In this document: one piece after another, positions 28,801 through 35,902 of the stretch | Layout of the letters: every line of letters begins with the position of its first letter | Numbering within the stretch: position 1 is the first letter of the stretch | Origin: a virus | Strand: one strand, 5' to 3' | Length of the DNA: 42,741 nucleotides | IMG/VR virus record: IMGVR_UViG_3300030329_001707 | Coordinates: 1-42,741 of that record | The notes under the pieces: model-generated | What the model was told of the DNA's origin: nothing | What the model saw: the letters and a program-made list of their open reading frames with translations, nothing else | Databases searched by the model: none | Position numbers and translations under genes: made by a program

Positions 28801-30675
28801 ATTCCAAATTCTCATATTATTGAAAAAATTAGGAGAACCCAATCTAACTTTGCCACTTTCTCCCGTACTATCATTTGGGGGAAATTCTTGATTTCCAATA
28901 GAATCGGTATCATAATTCCAAACAGTGGAATCAAAAAGGTGCTTCCTGTTTTTGTAAAAACCGGAATTTGGCATAGCAGTATTACTTCTTTCACGCAGAA
29001 CGTAATCTTCATCCCAAATAACATAATTTACCAATTCACTGCTTTTCCAGTAGAAAGGCTGAATATAATCCCTTTCTGGTTGCCAAGTGGGTACATAAGA
29101 AAGTTCGGCACGTCTTTTAGTTTTATCGTTACTTCCCCAATTCTGAGAAACAGTCCATTTGTTTCCAAAAAGACCATATCTTAATCTTTGGCCTGCTGGC
29201 TCCTCATCTTCGTCAGTTCCCTCTTGTCCACCCCATTCAGGATCATTTATTTGCCATACGGGACTACATGGAGCAGCGATAGTAAACGAACATGACCAAG
29301 GTCTACTAGGCGTAGAATTAAAAGCCACATCATTTTGCTGTTGTGCAAAATACAAATTGCCTTTATAGCAAGACATAGTTGTAGGAATCCAAACTTCATT
29401 TCCTGAAGAAGTAGGAGTATCAATATCTATCAATTTCCCGTTGCCAATAAATTTAGTTGGAATATTCCAATCATGTACTTTGCAAACTGTTCCGTGAGCA
29501 TTAGGAACCAAATTTAAAATAGTAGATTCCATATTCATCCACGAAGAAAATACGTTGTAACCCGGATACAAGCCTTCGTCCCATCCACCCAAAAGTCCTT
29601 CTTCTATGAATTCATATCCCTTTTTCCCCCTTAATCCCCGATTAGTTCTATTCCACCACCCAGATTGATAATAAGTTCCATCGGTAATTGCGTATTGCCA
29701 AAGAAGAGGCTTCGTAAACATTTGATTATAGTTTTTAATTGAGTCAGCATAATAACCGTCAATAGTTATTTGCCCACCCCCTCCATCAGCTATATAACTT
29801 GTATGTTCGTTAAATCCCCACTCTGAAGATCTATCCTGGGTTTTATATTGGTAAACCTTTTGCAAAGTCAGCATTGGAGGAGAAAAAGCTATTCCCGCTG
29901 CGTGGCCATCTAGTTCTATACTATAGTGAAGAACTTCAAGATCTTCTTCATCTCTAGGAACTCTGCCATGACCACAAAGATTTTTCTCGAAATCCCTTGC
30001 TTGCCAAGGCCTTTCGGCAAAATCTCTGTTTTCATAAGTAATATTCTTAGTATCATCAGGTACAAGAACACCTGTATTTCTTATACTATCAGATCCACCA
30101 ATAGAATCAGCAGTACCCCAACCGCCGCCACCAGGAGAAAAGAAATCTGCAAATCTTGGATTTTGTGGTACGACTTCTTCTCCACCAGTATTATGTTTTA
30201 CATTCGGCCAAACACCATTACCCCAATCAGTAGAATTCCCTCCGGGCCAAGCTCTTGTAACTTCCAAAAGTTTTGGCTGCGTCGTTTCAGGGAAACATCT
30301 TCCATTAATCAATTTGTCCGAAATTTCCCCATCAAAATTGGGATCTTCAAGAAAACTTGACAACAAAGCTGGACGATTATTCAATCTAAAAGATAAAATG
30401 TCTCCAATTCCAGCATCTACTGTTGTTGATACAGCAGATTTATTAAACGTATCAATAAATCTAAAAGAAAGCCCTTGAAGAGTAGTAAGGCTTTTCTTAA
30501 CAAGCCCTGGCCTTCTTCCTCCACGAAGACGACCTTCTTCTCCATCAAAAGCCAATACGTTCTTAGCGTCAAAGGTTGTATTTTTCATTTGACGGGCATG
30601 AGGTCCACCCTGATGAATGCCCTTGCTAGGAAATTCAACTGAAACATTTTTAACTGGTTTCTTTTCTTTAGCCAT
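25897..30675 (-). CDS. Large tail nozzle-like protein with inserted carbohydrate-binding-type domain
   Basis: 1592 residues. The N-terminal LRGGRRPGLVKKSLTTLQGL and the later SRLVLSGKDDEPNNWWMSAT (about residue 1245) and YVLTDDP, GILGQNSYCYAPNKTLYFFG (about 1315-1360) recall the tail tubular B/nozzle and 'stabilisation' proteins of podoviruses, where a beta-propeller reads 'R.g.rPGl' and 'dRl.f.g....p..v..S...'. The middle carries extra domains, one with DVSYDGEYLQLFVNGEAVKLG (about 815), a jelly-roll/LamG-like pattern often used for sugars. At twice the size of T7 gp12, it may combine nozzle and receptor-binding roles. No depolymerase motif is recognised. Confidence 0.6.
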   Translation of the reverse strand: MAKEKKPVKNVSVEFPSKGIHQGGPHARQMKNTTFDAKNVLAFDGEEGRLRGGRRPGLVKKSLTTLQGLSFRFIDTFNKSAVSTTVDAGIGDILSFRLNNRPALLSSFLEDPNFDGEISDKLINGRCFPETTQPKLLEVTRAWPGGNSTDWGNGVWPNVKHNTGGEEVVPQNPRFADFFSPGGGGWGTADSIGGSDSIRNTGVLVPDDTKNITYENRDFAERPWQARDFEKNLCGHGRVPRDEEDLEVLHYSIELDGHAAGIAFSPPMLTLQKVYQYKTQDRSSEWGFNEHTSYIADGGGGQITIDGYYADSIKNYNQMFTKPLLWQYAITDGTYYQSGWWNRTNRGLRGKKGYEFIEEGLLGGWDEGLYPGYNVFSSWMNMESTILNLVPNAHGTVCKVHDWNIPTKFIGNGKLIDIDTPTSSGNEVWIPTTMSCYKGNLYFAQQQNDVAFNSTPSRPWSCSFTIAAPCSPVWQINDPEWGGQEGTDEDEEPAGQRLRYGLFGNKWTVSQNWGSNDKTKRRAELSYVPTWQPERDYIQPFYWKSSELVNYVIWDEDYVLRERSNTAMPNSGFYKNRKHLFDSTVWNYDTDSIGNQEFPPNDSTGESGKVRLGSPNFFNNMRIWNATDNIWEDKGSNAFKAVDICFEEGGNTSQAIRYGICVFAKGQINPDESVVNSNTDLSPAVFIGFENVNGDGCIATGGETGSGWEQNLIVTKTTPYKIANSTSTEHWKVLNGNAARRFNISSEKFPWMSSSGYYRYTNKCMDENPIGFSNNIQWPSGTWIGTNGRQGPFDREKEGLFYHTPKRERKMYNIDVSYDGEYLQLFVNGEAVKLGKDFNGNIAGTKVDKLNMYDPQTNQNEQYLRTDIDGTSVGAIDNGNDLATDRRHTCLVQTVSNEIWPKSLGFIFYDHSGNRVFQKVYDTINSYRDDLKFTHGGKEYHIYFRDQQTAYPVVNTSNYDGDQVFSSDAMTSLPAASNQNIDMTEYIPKANASASGGINLAPSLKYGIVERCATSLLKTSYHASYADADYDSNPDNASTSTWDKMNSTFNETYDQNIHWLEDQFRPFYGGPGKTFFAGDGTNPSVSDTATTGWVRCEKPLQLLFRQEIGGDWLRTWYEPYFVDISWKGVDATGNTIKTTVALGRNYDSGNSESTVFLSQDNKVFQDLTVTENAKTPTGNRIDGQPFLGHYYFADGKNWSRVNPDDFTVEDWWQMCIDAGESSPQLPGGNQGDAIKPSLISSYMSRLVLSGKDDEPNNWWMSATADPYRWNTGDNDGDGDPSNPVSGNSTGLAEIGDPITCIFPKDGTKFVFGCSDSIYVLTDDPFADGSTMQALSRDIGILGQNSYCYAPNKTLYFFGSDGLYRVTPNEFNIDQTNKVNMGKYDREFLNLPLGTYDVNMVYDINLTGIHIFLIPLFDLGTKSMHYFYDERADAFWKQEYPSGYGPSYAHFYPDKDNDRRGMLIGGWDGWLRTFDNNALHDDQIPIDSYVWIGPLLVDEVTETKLVRICSVLDKDSPSVNYDIYVGDTAEEAKHSSPVISKTWGSGRNLWDYTRARGQSIFVKIHTNESALPWSLESITATLAVAGNVRNRSS

Positions 30676-30676
30676 A

Positions 30677-31054
30677 TTAAGACAATCTATCTTTCGTTTT
30701 TAGCCACACAGCACACGGAGCAATTCCAGCAACAGCCTGAATATATCCTTCAGGCTCTAGTTTAATACCATAATCCTCATGATTCCAAACATAGGATTTA
30801 CCGGGACTAATATTTACTTCATCAAAAAGAACTAATGAACTTGAGGCAGTGTCGTAAAAAAACAATCTAAATATACAATCTTGAGAATTACTAATTGGAG
30901 TACAAGCAATTGCTCCAAAAAACTCTCTATAAGCCTTGCCTCTTTTGCCTCTAGGATCTGATTTCAATGTGTTAGAATCACAAGTTCCATCAATAGAAAG
31001 CATTTTATAGGCAACTTGATAGTTGCAATGATTATCCGTTGTAAGGCGCGCCAT
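30677..31054 (-). CDS. Hypothetical virion-associated protein
   Basis: 125 residues from the ATG at 31054 (23-base overlap with the upstream adaptor gene); a longer version would sit deep inside that gene. Beta-rich: CIFRLFFYDTASSSLVLFDE, VNISPGKSYVWNHEDYGIKL, and an ending that resembles typical 'Dq.....k....vS' structural proteins (AVAGIAPCAVWLKTKDRLS). It probably is a small structural protein of the head-tail region, placed between the adaptor and nozzle-like proteins. Not recognised. Confidence 0.55.
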   Translation of the reverse strand: MARLTTDNHCNYQVAYKMLSIDGTCDSNTLKSDPRGKRGKAYREFFGAIACTPISNSQDCIFRLFFYDTASSSLVLFDEVNISPGKSYVWNHEDYGIKLEPEGYIQAVAGIAPCAVWLKTKDRLS

Positions 31055-31775
31055 CAAAAGGCTCTCCAATAGTATTGAAAGGCAATCGACCAGATTCAAA
31101 TCCTCCTTGAACAGAACCGCCAGCAAGAGGACCGTAATCAGGTTGCATCAATCCATCAGTAGCAAGTGCTTGTTGGAATACAGGAGATGCCTCTGCTTCC
31201 ATAATCAATCTTGTCATATCGCCTTCTTCATATCCCAGGGCAAACGCTCTAACAAGAGAAATCAAAGCAGCTTCAGCAAAAACAGGAATATCAACATATT
31301 CAGTAGCATCAGTTTCACTCAAAAGCTCTTTCCACGAAGCTCTATATGCAAGAGTAATGCTTTCAACAGCAGAAGGTGTTGGAGAAAGCTCTAATCTTAC
31401 TGGAACAAAAGTGGTAGAACTGTAGGTTTCAGGATATGAAACTGCCGCAAGATAATGAGAACCACCGTTAACAGTTGAATTCCTCTGGGCAATTACCTCG
31501 GCAAGAGTGGTAAGTTTAATACTATCAGTAAGTCCGTCAGTCATATGCAAATAAAGTATTTCTCCCAAATCATCTGGAAGATTAACATATGACTGACTAG
31601 CAGTAGTTTGCAAATCCGGGGAAGCAATTCTTTCCCTGAATTTCCACGGATGGGCAAAGAAATGCCTTCCTGCCTGATTGATAATAGATAATGCAAAGCC
31701 GGTAATCTGACTTGCAGGAGTACCGCCAAGAGCATGCTCGACATGAGACATTAAATCTTTAGTAAAAATTGGCAT
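31032..31775 (-). CDS. Head-tail adaptor / tail tubular protein A-like
   Basis: 247 residues from the ATG at 31775. N-terminal helix pattern LMSHVEHALGGTPASQITGF, then AGRHFFAHPWKFRERI and YVNLPDDLGEILYLHMTDG ('lP.D...i..v'), SITLAYRASWKELL and DIPVFAEAALISLVRAFALG EE (helices). This helix-strand-helix plan with a 'LP.df..i' strand is that of phage adaptor proteins (T7 gp11, 'gp4-like'), which connect portal and nozzle. Its place before the nozzle-like gene fits. Confidence 0.65.
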   Translation of the reverse strand: MPIFTKDLMSHVEHALGGTPASQITGFALSIINQAGRHFFAHPWKFRERIASPDLQTTASQSYVNLPDDLGEILYLHMTDGLTDSIKLTTLAEVIAQRNSTVNGGSHYLAAVSYPETYSSTTFVPVRLELSPTPSAVESITLAYRASWKELLSETDATEYVDIPVFAEAALISLVRAFALGYEEGDMTRLIMEAEASPVFQQALATDGLMQPDYGPLAGGSVQGGFESGRLPFNTIGEPFDGAPYNG

Positions 31776-31776
31776 A

Positions 31777-32292
31777 TTAGGTTACCGCAAAAATTCGCAC
31801 ATTTGCAGCCGCACTACCATTTTTATTAACAGCCTGAATACGATCAATCGTATCAACAATCCATGCCGTATTCCAGATATCAATTTCAGTGGCCCATTCA
31901 GCATCCATATCTCCACCGATATTTCCGCCATTCATAGAACTATTGCTCATCAGAATAAACGGACAAGATGCTTTCAGTCGAAAAACGTATCCAAGTTCAA
32001 CATTGTTAGCACCAGTGGTTCCGCCTTCGTTTGTAACAAACTGGATATCAACATCATCTACAGTTGAAACAATCCAAAGGAAATCAAAATCGGAAGGCTT
32101 GATACTATCTGACCAGAGCGTTTCAGGAGTAGATTGACCCTGGGCTAAAGCAAAAGACCTGTCATAAATCTCATCACCAAAGGTTTTCTGCAAAGCATCA
32201 GAATCAACCAACGTAGAAGCAATGGATCCATCGGTATATGTGTTGCTATTAGATGTATATTCAAATTTTGTATATAGTTTCAGAGTACCCAT
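31777..32292 (-). CDS. Structural protein, unknown (beta-rich)
   Basis: 171 residues. Mostly beta strands: LKLYTKFEYTSNSNTYTDGS, DFDFLWIVSTVDDVDIQFVT, VELGYVFRLKASCPFILMSN and a closing WIVDTIDRIQAVNKNGSAAA. An alternation like this, plus its place between capsid and adaptor genes, suggests a virion decoration or fibre-like protein. It follows a strong hairpin at 32309-32338, so its level may be set separately. Family not recognised. Confidence 0.55.
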   Translation of the reverse strand: MGTLKLYTKFEYTSNSNTYTDGSIASTLVDSDALQKTFGDEIYDRSFALAQGQSTPETLWSDSIKPSDFDFLWIVSTVDDVDIQFVTNEGGTTGANNVELGYVFRLKASCPFILMSNSSMNGGNIGGDMDAEWATEIDIWNTAWIVDTIDRIQAVNKNGSAAANVRIFAVT

Positions 32293-32308
32293 ATTCTTCT
32301 CACTTCCG

Positions 32309-32338
32309 GGCGGATGCTGGCCGCAGCCAGCACCCGCC
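32309..32338 (-). terminator. 13-bp hairpin between structural genes
   Basis: Arms GGCGGATGCTGGC (32309-32321) and GCCAGCACCCGCC (32326-32338) with a 4-base loop. The only imperfect position is A-C on the plus strand but G-U in the leftward transcript, so the stem is better in the RNA that is actually made. No U tract follows. Probable attenuator or RNA-processing/stability element. Confidence 0.6.
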
Positions 32339-32352
32339 GCAGCTAAGGTTTA

Positions 32353-32787
32353 TCAGGTCGTGGCGGTAATGCCGCCATTTGAACTGGACTGGGCATAAAC
32401 GTACCAATTAACCCCATCGTATTCACAGTAAACACGGTCGCCAACAAGCGATCCGGCCAAAAGATTGATTTGATCTTCATCAATAATGGCCGCTGTAGCG
32501 TTAATATCAAGAATAACCCCATGCATCTTTCCGTCATCAGTAGCATTGCTGTGAATTTGCACAGCATTAGAACCGGCTACCTGCTGATTAAAAGTAACAT
32601 TCCAGCCCGCTGTAATTGTTGACATCAGGGGAAGGGTGATTGTCCAACCACCACTACCATGAGTGATATTAAAAATCTGGTTGTCATCACTGCTAGTCAG
32701 CACTTTGGCAGCAGTAATATTGGTTGGATTATAAGTTGGACCGCCAACTTGTCTGGCGATCTGTCGTGTTTGAAATGGACTAGGCAT
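32353..32787 (-). CDS. Structural protein, unknown
   Basis: 144 residues from the ATG at 32787, preceded by AAAAGGAG; the 15 extra residues of a longer frame come from the hairpin region and are discarded. After a basic start (SPFQTRQIARQVGG) it is beta-rich with Thr/Gly (ITHGSGGWTITLPLMSTITA, WNVTFNQQVAGSNAVQIHSN, YCEYDGVNWYVYAQSSSNGG). The order 'G....tLP.....G....v.......v.i..' and ending 'w.v.......' are typical of phage head/fibre shaft proteins. Role inferred from the location. Confidence 0.55.
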   Translation of the reverse strand: MPSPFQTRQIARQVGGPTYNPTNITAAKVLTSSDDNQIFNITHGSGGWTITLPLMSTITAGWNVTFNQQVAGSNAVQIHSNATDDGKMHGVILDINATAAIIDEDQINLLAGSLVGDRVYCEYDGVNWYVYAQSSSNGGITATT

Positions 32788-32820
32788 AGTAAATTCTCCT
32801 TTTGCCTGTAGGTAAAGTTT

Positions 32821-32877
32821 GCGTAAACCCACTCGTTACGCTTAAGAATGCCATCTGCCCCCCGAAGGGGACAGATG
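32821..32877 (-). terminator. Two tandem hairpins, one closed by a UUCG tetraloop
   Basis: In the leftward RNA, CATCTG-U-CCCC and GGGG-G-CAGATG (32877-32852) are joined by UUCG, the most stable tetraloop class. A second stem GCGTAA/TTACGC (32841-32821) follows. They lie between the 155-codon capsid-associated gene and the next structural gene. No U tract follows, so partial termination or protection of the capsid message is more likely than full termination. Confidence 0.6.
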
Positions 32878-32893
32878 ACGCAATACGTTAAGA

Positions 32894-33352
32894 TTAGACA
32901 GTTCCCATGCCCGTGCCGTCAAACAGCACACTCTTCAGCACGCCATCTTCAAGGGCTTCAAGAGCGACAGCAATTACCAAATCTGATGCGGTATTTGCAA
33001 TTTCAAGATTGCCATTACCATCAACAGTAAGGACGCCGCCCCTGGCAGTAGTGTCACCACCAAGAGCATCGACAATGCCGCGCACGCGAACCTTGCCAGT
33101 TGCATTTTCAGCAATCGCCTCAAGGCAAACACCGTGAACTGTACCGGCGGTTGCCGGATGGCTCGCTTCAATACAGTTAGCAAAGACACCAGCACTGCTA
33201 CCAACATCATTGGTAGTTACCAGATCGTCACTGGCTCCAAGATCGAACTTAACGACCTCGCCAACAACAGCGGCAGCATTACGCATAGTAATAGTGACAT
33301 CAAGGGTAGTAGGACTAAGCCCAAGAGTCGTTTGAATAGGGGTATCAAACAT
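32894..33352 (-). CDS. Head decoration-like protein
   Basis: 152 residues from the ATG at 33352 (AAGGA eight bases upstream). Directly downstream of the major capsid gene. The sequence is beta-rich, Gly/Ala/Val/Thr-rich and without cysteines at the start: LGLSPTTLDVTITMRNAAAV, VHGVCLEAIAENATGKVRVR, GIVDALGGDTTARGGVLTVD, VIAVALEALEDGV. The 'G.a.e.i..g..g.v.v.G.v.a.' pattern is that of DUF2190/decoration-type proteins often paired with HK97-fold capsids. Assignment by pattern and location. Confidence 0.6.
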   Translation of the reverse strand: MFDTPIQTTLGLSPTTLDVTITMRNAAAVVGEVVKFDLGASDDLVTTNDVGSSAGVFANCIEASHPATAGTVHGVCLEAIAENATGKVRVRGIVDALGGDTTARGGVLTVDGNGNLEIANTASDLVIAVALEALEDGVLKSVLFDGTGMGTV

Positions 33353-33385
33353 AGTTTTCATCCTTTCTAAAAGGCTTTACTCATA

Positions 33386-34564
33386 TCAAGCGGTCGGACG
33401 AACAACACCCTGACGCTGACGGGAATTACAGAACACGTTCCACCAACAATCGACTGGCTGGACGCTAGTAAATGGCTGGTTAGGATGACGCATAGGAGCA
33501 TGCTTCTCGAAATACCGACGTGAGTGATAAATCGGAGTCATGTAATTAGCGTTAATCCAGTAGTAACGTGAACCCGTGTAGGCAGCACTGGCACTATCTT
33601 CTGTATGATAAGTGTAAGTACCACCAGTATAAGTATTTGGATAGATCGCAGCAGTATCAAGAGCAGCAACGTAAATAACGTCAATACCACTATACTGAGG
33701 ATTGTTGTATGCAGGATCCTGGGCTGAAATCAATGAATCATTACTAGCTCGCAGAGCGCGCTTATACTGATTCACACCATCACGGCTAGTAAAGATCATC
33801 TGCCGTCCAAGATTAGCATTCTCGAAATACTCCTGCTTAGTTGCAGGCGGAATAAACTGACACTTGAGGAACATTTCATCAAACGCAGCAATAAGCGAAT
33901 CACTGCTGCCAGTTCCACCGCCAATGATTCCATCAGGGTCATTGGCATCGTAAGTCGAGACCTGATTCTTATAAACAGAACCCTGATTAGCGACGTTAAG
34001 GCCCTGCAAAGCACCTGAACTGAATGCCACATGAGCAGCACCATCATTGTCTTCAATGAAGGCAGGAATGGAATATGGCAGTTTGCCACTTGCAGTTTCC
34101 ATTTCAGATTCATTAGGCAGCTTCCAAAGATCGTTTTCCATACCATTCAGCATAGAAGTCCAAAGACGCATTTCTTTAATACGCTTAAGACGCTTGTAAA
34201 CAACCTTCTGAGCATCCTTGCTCAAACCACTGCCAACATTCAGTTCGACTTCCTGGTCCGTCCAACTCATGTGATCAACTGAGAATCGCCAGTTAATTTC
34301 CAGAGTTTCCGTAACCTGTGGATTTGTCCATGTGAACGTATCGTTAGGCTGATAGTGGTCATAAGTGCTGTTCTCTGAGAACATCACAACGTCATTAATA
34401 GTTTTACCGCCCTGAATCACTTTATCCATACCCTTACCCTTAAGGAATCGGGAAAGAACATAAGTGTTCTTGACGGCTTCATTTATAACATCCTCTGCGG
34501 ATGTGAGATAACGCGGCCCAGTTGCGGCCATGAAATCATTAAAATTACTGAGTGCAGTACCCAT
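33386..34564 (-). CDS. Major capsid protein
   Basis: 392 residues with AGGAG before the ATG at 34564. It follows the scaffold-like gene and precedes the decoration-like gene, the canonical order. N-terminal helix region (TSAEDVINEAVKNTYVLSRF), then KVIQGGKTINDVVMFSENST, WRFSVDHMSWTDQEVELNVG and C-terminal YHSRRYFEKHAPMRHPNQPF, QPVDCWWNVFCNSRQRQGVV. The 'G......i' strand and helix plan fits an HK97-fold capsid of the kind found in podoviruses, although I do not recognise the exact family. Length is typical. Confidence 0.75.
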   Translation of the reverse strand: MGTALSNFNDFMAATGPRYLTSAEDVINEAVKNTYVLSRFLKGKGMDKVIQGGKTINDVVMFSENSTYDHYQPNDTFTWTNPQVTETLEINWRFSVDHMSWTDQEVELNVGSGLSKDAQKVVYKRLKRIKEMRLWTSMLNGMENDLWKLPNESEMETASGKLPYSIPAFIEDNDGAAHVAFSSGALQGLNVANQGSVYKNQVSTYDANDPDGIIGGGTGSSDSLIAAFDEMFLKCQFIPPATKQEYFENANLGRQMIFTSRDGVNQYKRALRASNDSLISAQDPAYNNPQYSGIDVIYVAALDTAAIYPNTYTGGTYTYHTEDSASAAYTGSRYYWINANYMTPIYHSRRYFEKHAPMRHPNQPFTSVQPVDCWWNVFCNSRQRQGVVRPTA

Positions 34565-34586
34565 TATTTAACTCCTAACCGTGTAG

Positions 34587-35579
34587 TTAATTACCAGTGT
34601 TATATGCTTTAGCTGCACCATCAAGGCCTTCGCCATTAAGAATAGCATCCAAAGCACGATCCTCTCGGTCTTCACTAGACATTGAAGGTGAAGGACGCGA
34701 ATTGCTTGTGCGAGCCATAGGTTGACCAGCACTTCTAGCCGCATACATATCCTTTTGGTTTTGACTAGGAGCAGCAGAAGACTGAGAGAAACTCATCCTC
34801 GCTGCATCTGTCATCAAATCCTTAATGTTAGAATATTCACCTGTCTTGTAAAGAGTTTTCATTTTTTCGATAACGCCATCATAAGCATCATCTTTTGTCA
34901 ATTCAGGATATTGATCCTGCAATGAAGATCTTGTTGAGCTTAGTTCTGCTTGTTCGTTTTTAGTATTAAGACTATTAACTGTTGCATAAAGCTCTCCAAG
35001 CATCAGGGCCATATTACGCATTGGACCCATCAATGTAGTGGCTGCTTCTTCTCCAAAAACTTCCGACAAATCATCACTGTATTTCTGGAAAGCATCGCTT
35101 ACAGGAGATGGACGAGTTTGGTCCATATTCGGCTCCTGGTTATTATTGCTTTCCATATCAGATTGCATTTTCTGTTTTAGTTCATTGAATTCAGAAGAAA
35201 AACGATCTCCATCCCTTTGAACCTTTTCACGCTTCAAACCCCAATCAATAAAATCTTGAGGATTTTCATTGTAAAGTTGATCCAATACAGACCTCGGAGT
35301 TCCATCTCTCTGCAATGCAGCCAAAGCCCTGAAATAATCATCTCCGGGTTCAGCGTTTGTTTCGCTGTCCGTTGATTCAATAACAGGAGACTCTTCAATA
35401 ACCGGGGTCGAAGGCCCCTCTTCTTCCAGACTTCCCATGATTTCGTCTAACATCGCATCGTCATCGGAATCATTTTGCGAGCTAACGCCTTCCGAAATCG
35501 GGTTTGCGAGAGAAGACTCAGGAGAGTTATCTTCAAAAAAGGTTTCTTGACCGTCAGTTGTGTTGTTATTTTCAGACAT
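34587..35579 (-). CDS. Scaffolding protein-like
   Basis: 330 residues. Acidic, disordered N-terminus (residues 1-80, Glu/Asp/Ser/Asn-rich), a small folded part (DDYFRALAALQRDGTPRSVL, NENPQDFIDWGLKREKVQRD), long polar helices (FNELKQKMQSDMESNNNQEP, GPMRNMALMLGELYATVNSL), and a Ser/Arg/Gln-rich C-terminus. This composition between portal and capsid genes is typical of capsid scaffolds, which guide assembly and then leave. No protease motif seen. Confidence 0.65.
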   Translation of the reverse strand: MSENNNTTDGQETFFEDNSPESSLANPISEGVSSQNDSDDDAMLDEIMGSLEEEGPSTPVIEESPVIESTDSETNAEPGDDYFRALAALQRDGTPRSVLDQLYNENPQDFIDWGLKREKVQRDGDRFSSEFNELKQKMQSDMESNNNQEPNMDQTRPSPVSDAFQKYSDDLSEVFGEEAATTLMGPMRNMALMLGELYATVNSLNTKNEQAELSSTRSSLQDQYPELTKDDAYDGVIEKMKTLYKTGEYSNIKDLMTDAARMSFSQSSAAPSQNQKDMYAARSAGQPMARTSNSRPSPSMSSEDREDRALDAILNGEGLDGAAKAYNTGN

Positions 35580-35599
35580 TTTGTACCTGGGTATAAACC

Positions 35600-35902
35600 C
35601 TATTCCTTAACCATATCGTGGCGAGATGCCACATCTCGTTCGTGAGACTGGGATCGGATCACAGGACGACCCTGCGAATCATAAGAACCAACCCCAGACA
35701 AATTTCTAGGCAAAGCCCTACTTACATAGGGATATTTATGCGTCTTTCTTTCAATACCAGAAGTATCAAGTATGAAACTCGGAATCCTTGTGCATTCCAT
35801 TCCATCAATTTCTACAGTATCTCCAATTTTAGGAGCGTCATCGTAGCTAAAATAGCTTTCAATATCTTCGCCATTAGAATTCTTAAAACAATATACAGGC
35901 AT
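35600..35902 (-). CDS. Small FmdB-like protein lacking the zinc cysteines
   Basis: 100 residues. The ATG at 35902 overlaps the portal stop (TGATG). The start PVYCFKNSNGEDIESYFSYD, then APKIGDTVEIDGMECTRIPS, has the layout of FmdB-type small zinc-ribbon proteins ('P.Y.y.C..CG...e...s..e.P......CG'), but the paired cysteines are mostly gone. It ends with a basic, polar tail. Such proteins are common between portal and scaffold genes of marine and environmental podoviruses; their function is unclear. Confidence 0.5.
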   Translation of the reverse strand: MPVYCFKNSNGEDIESYFSYDDAPKIGDTVEIDGMECTRIPSFILDTSGIERKTHKYPYVSRALPRNLSGVGSYDSQGRPVIRSQSHERDVASRHDMVKE

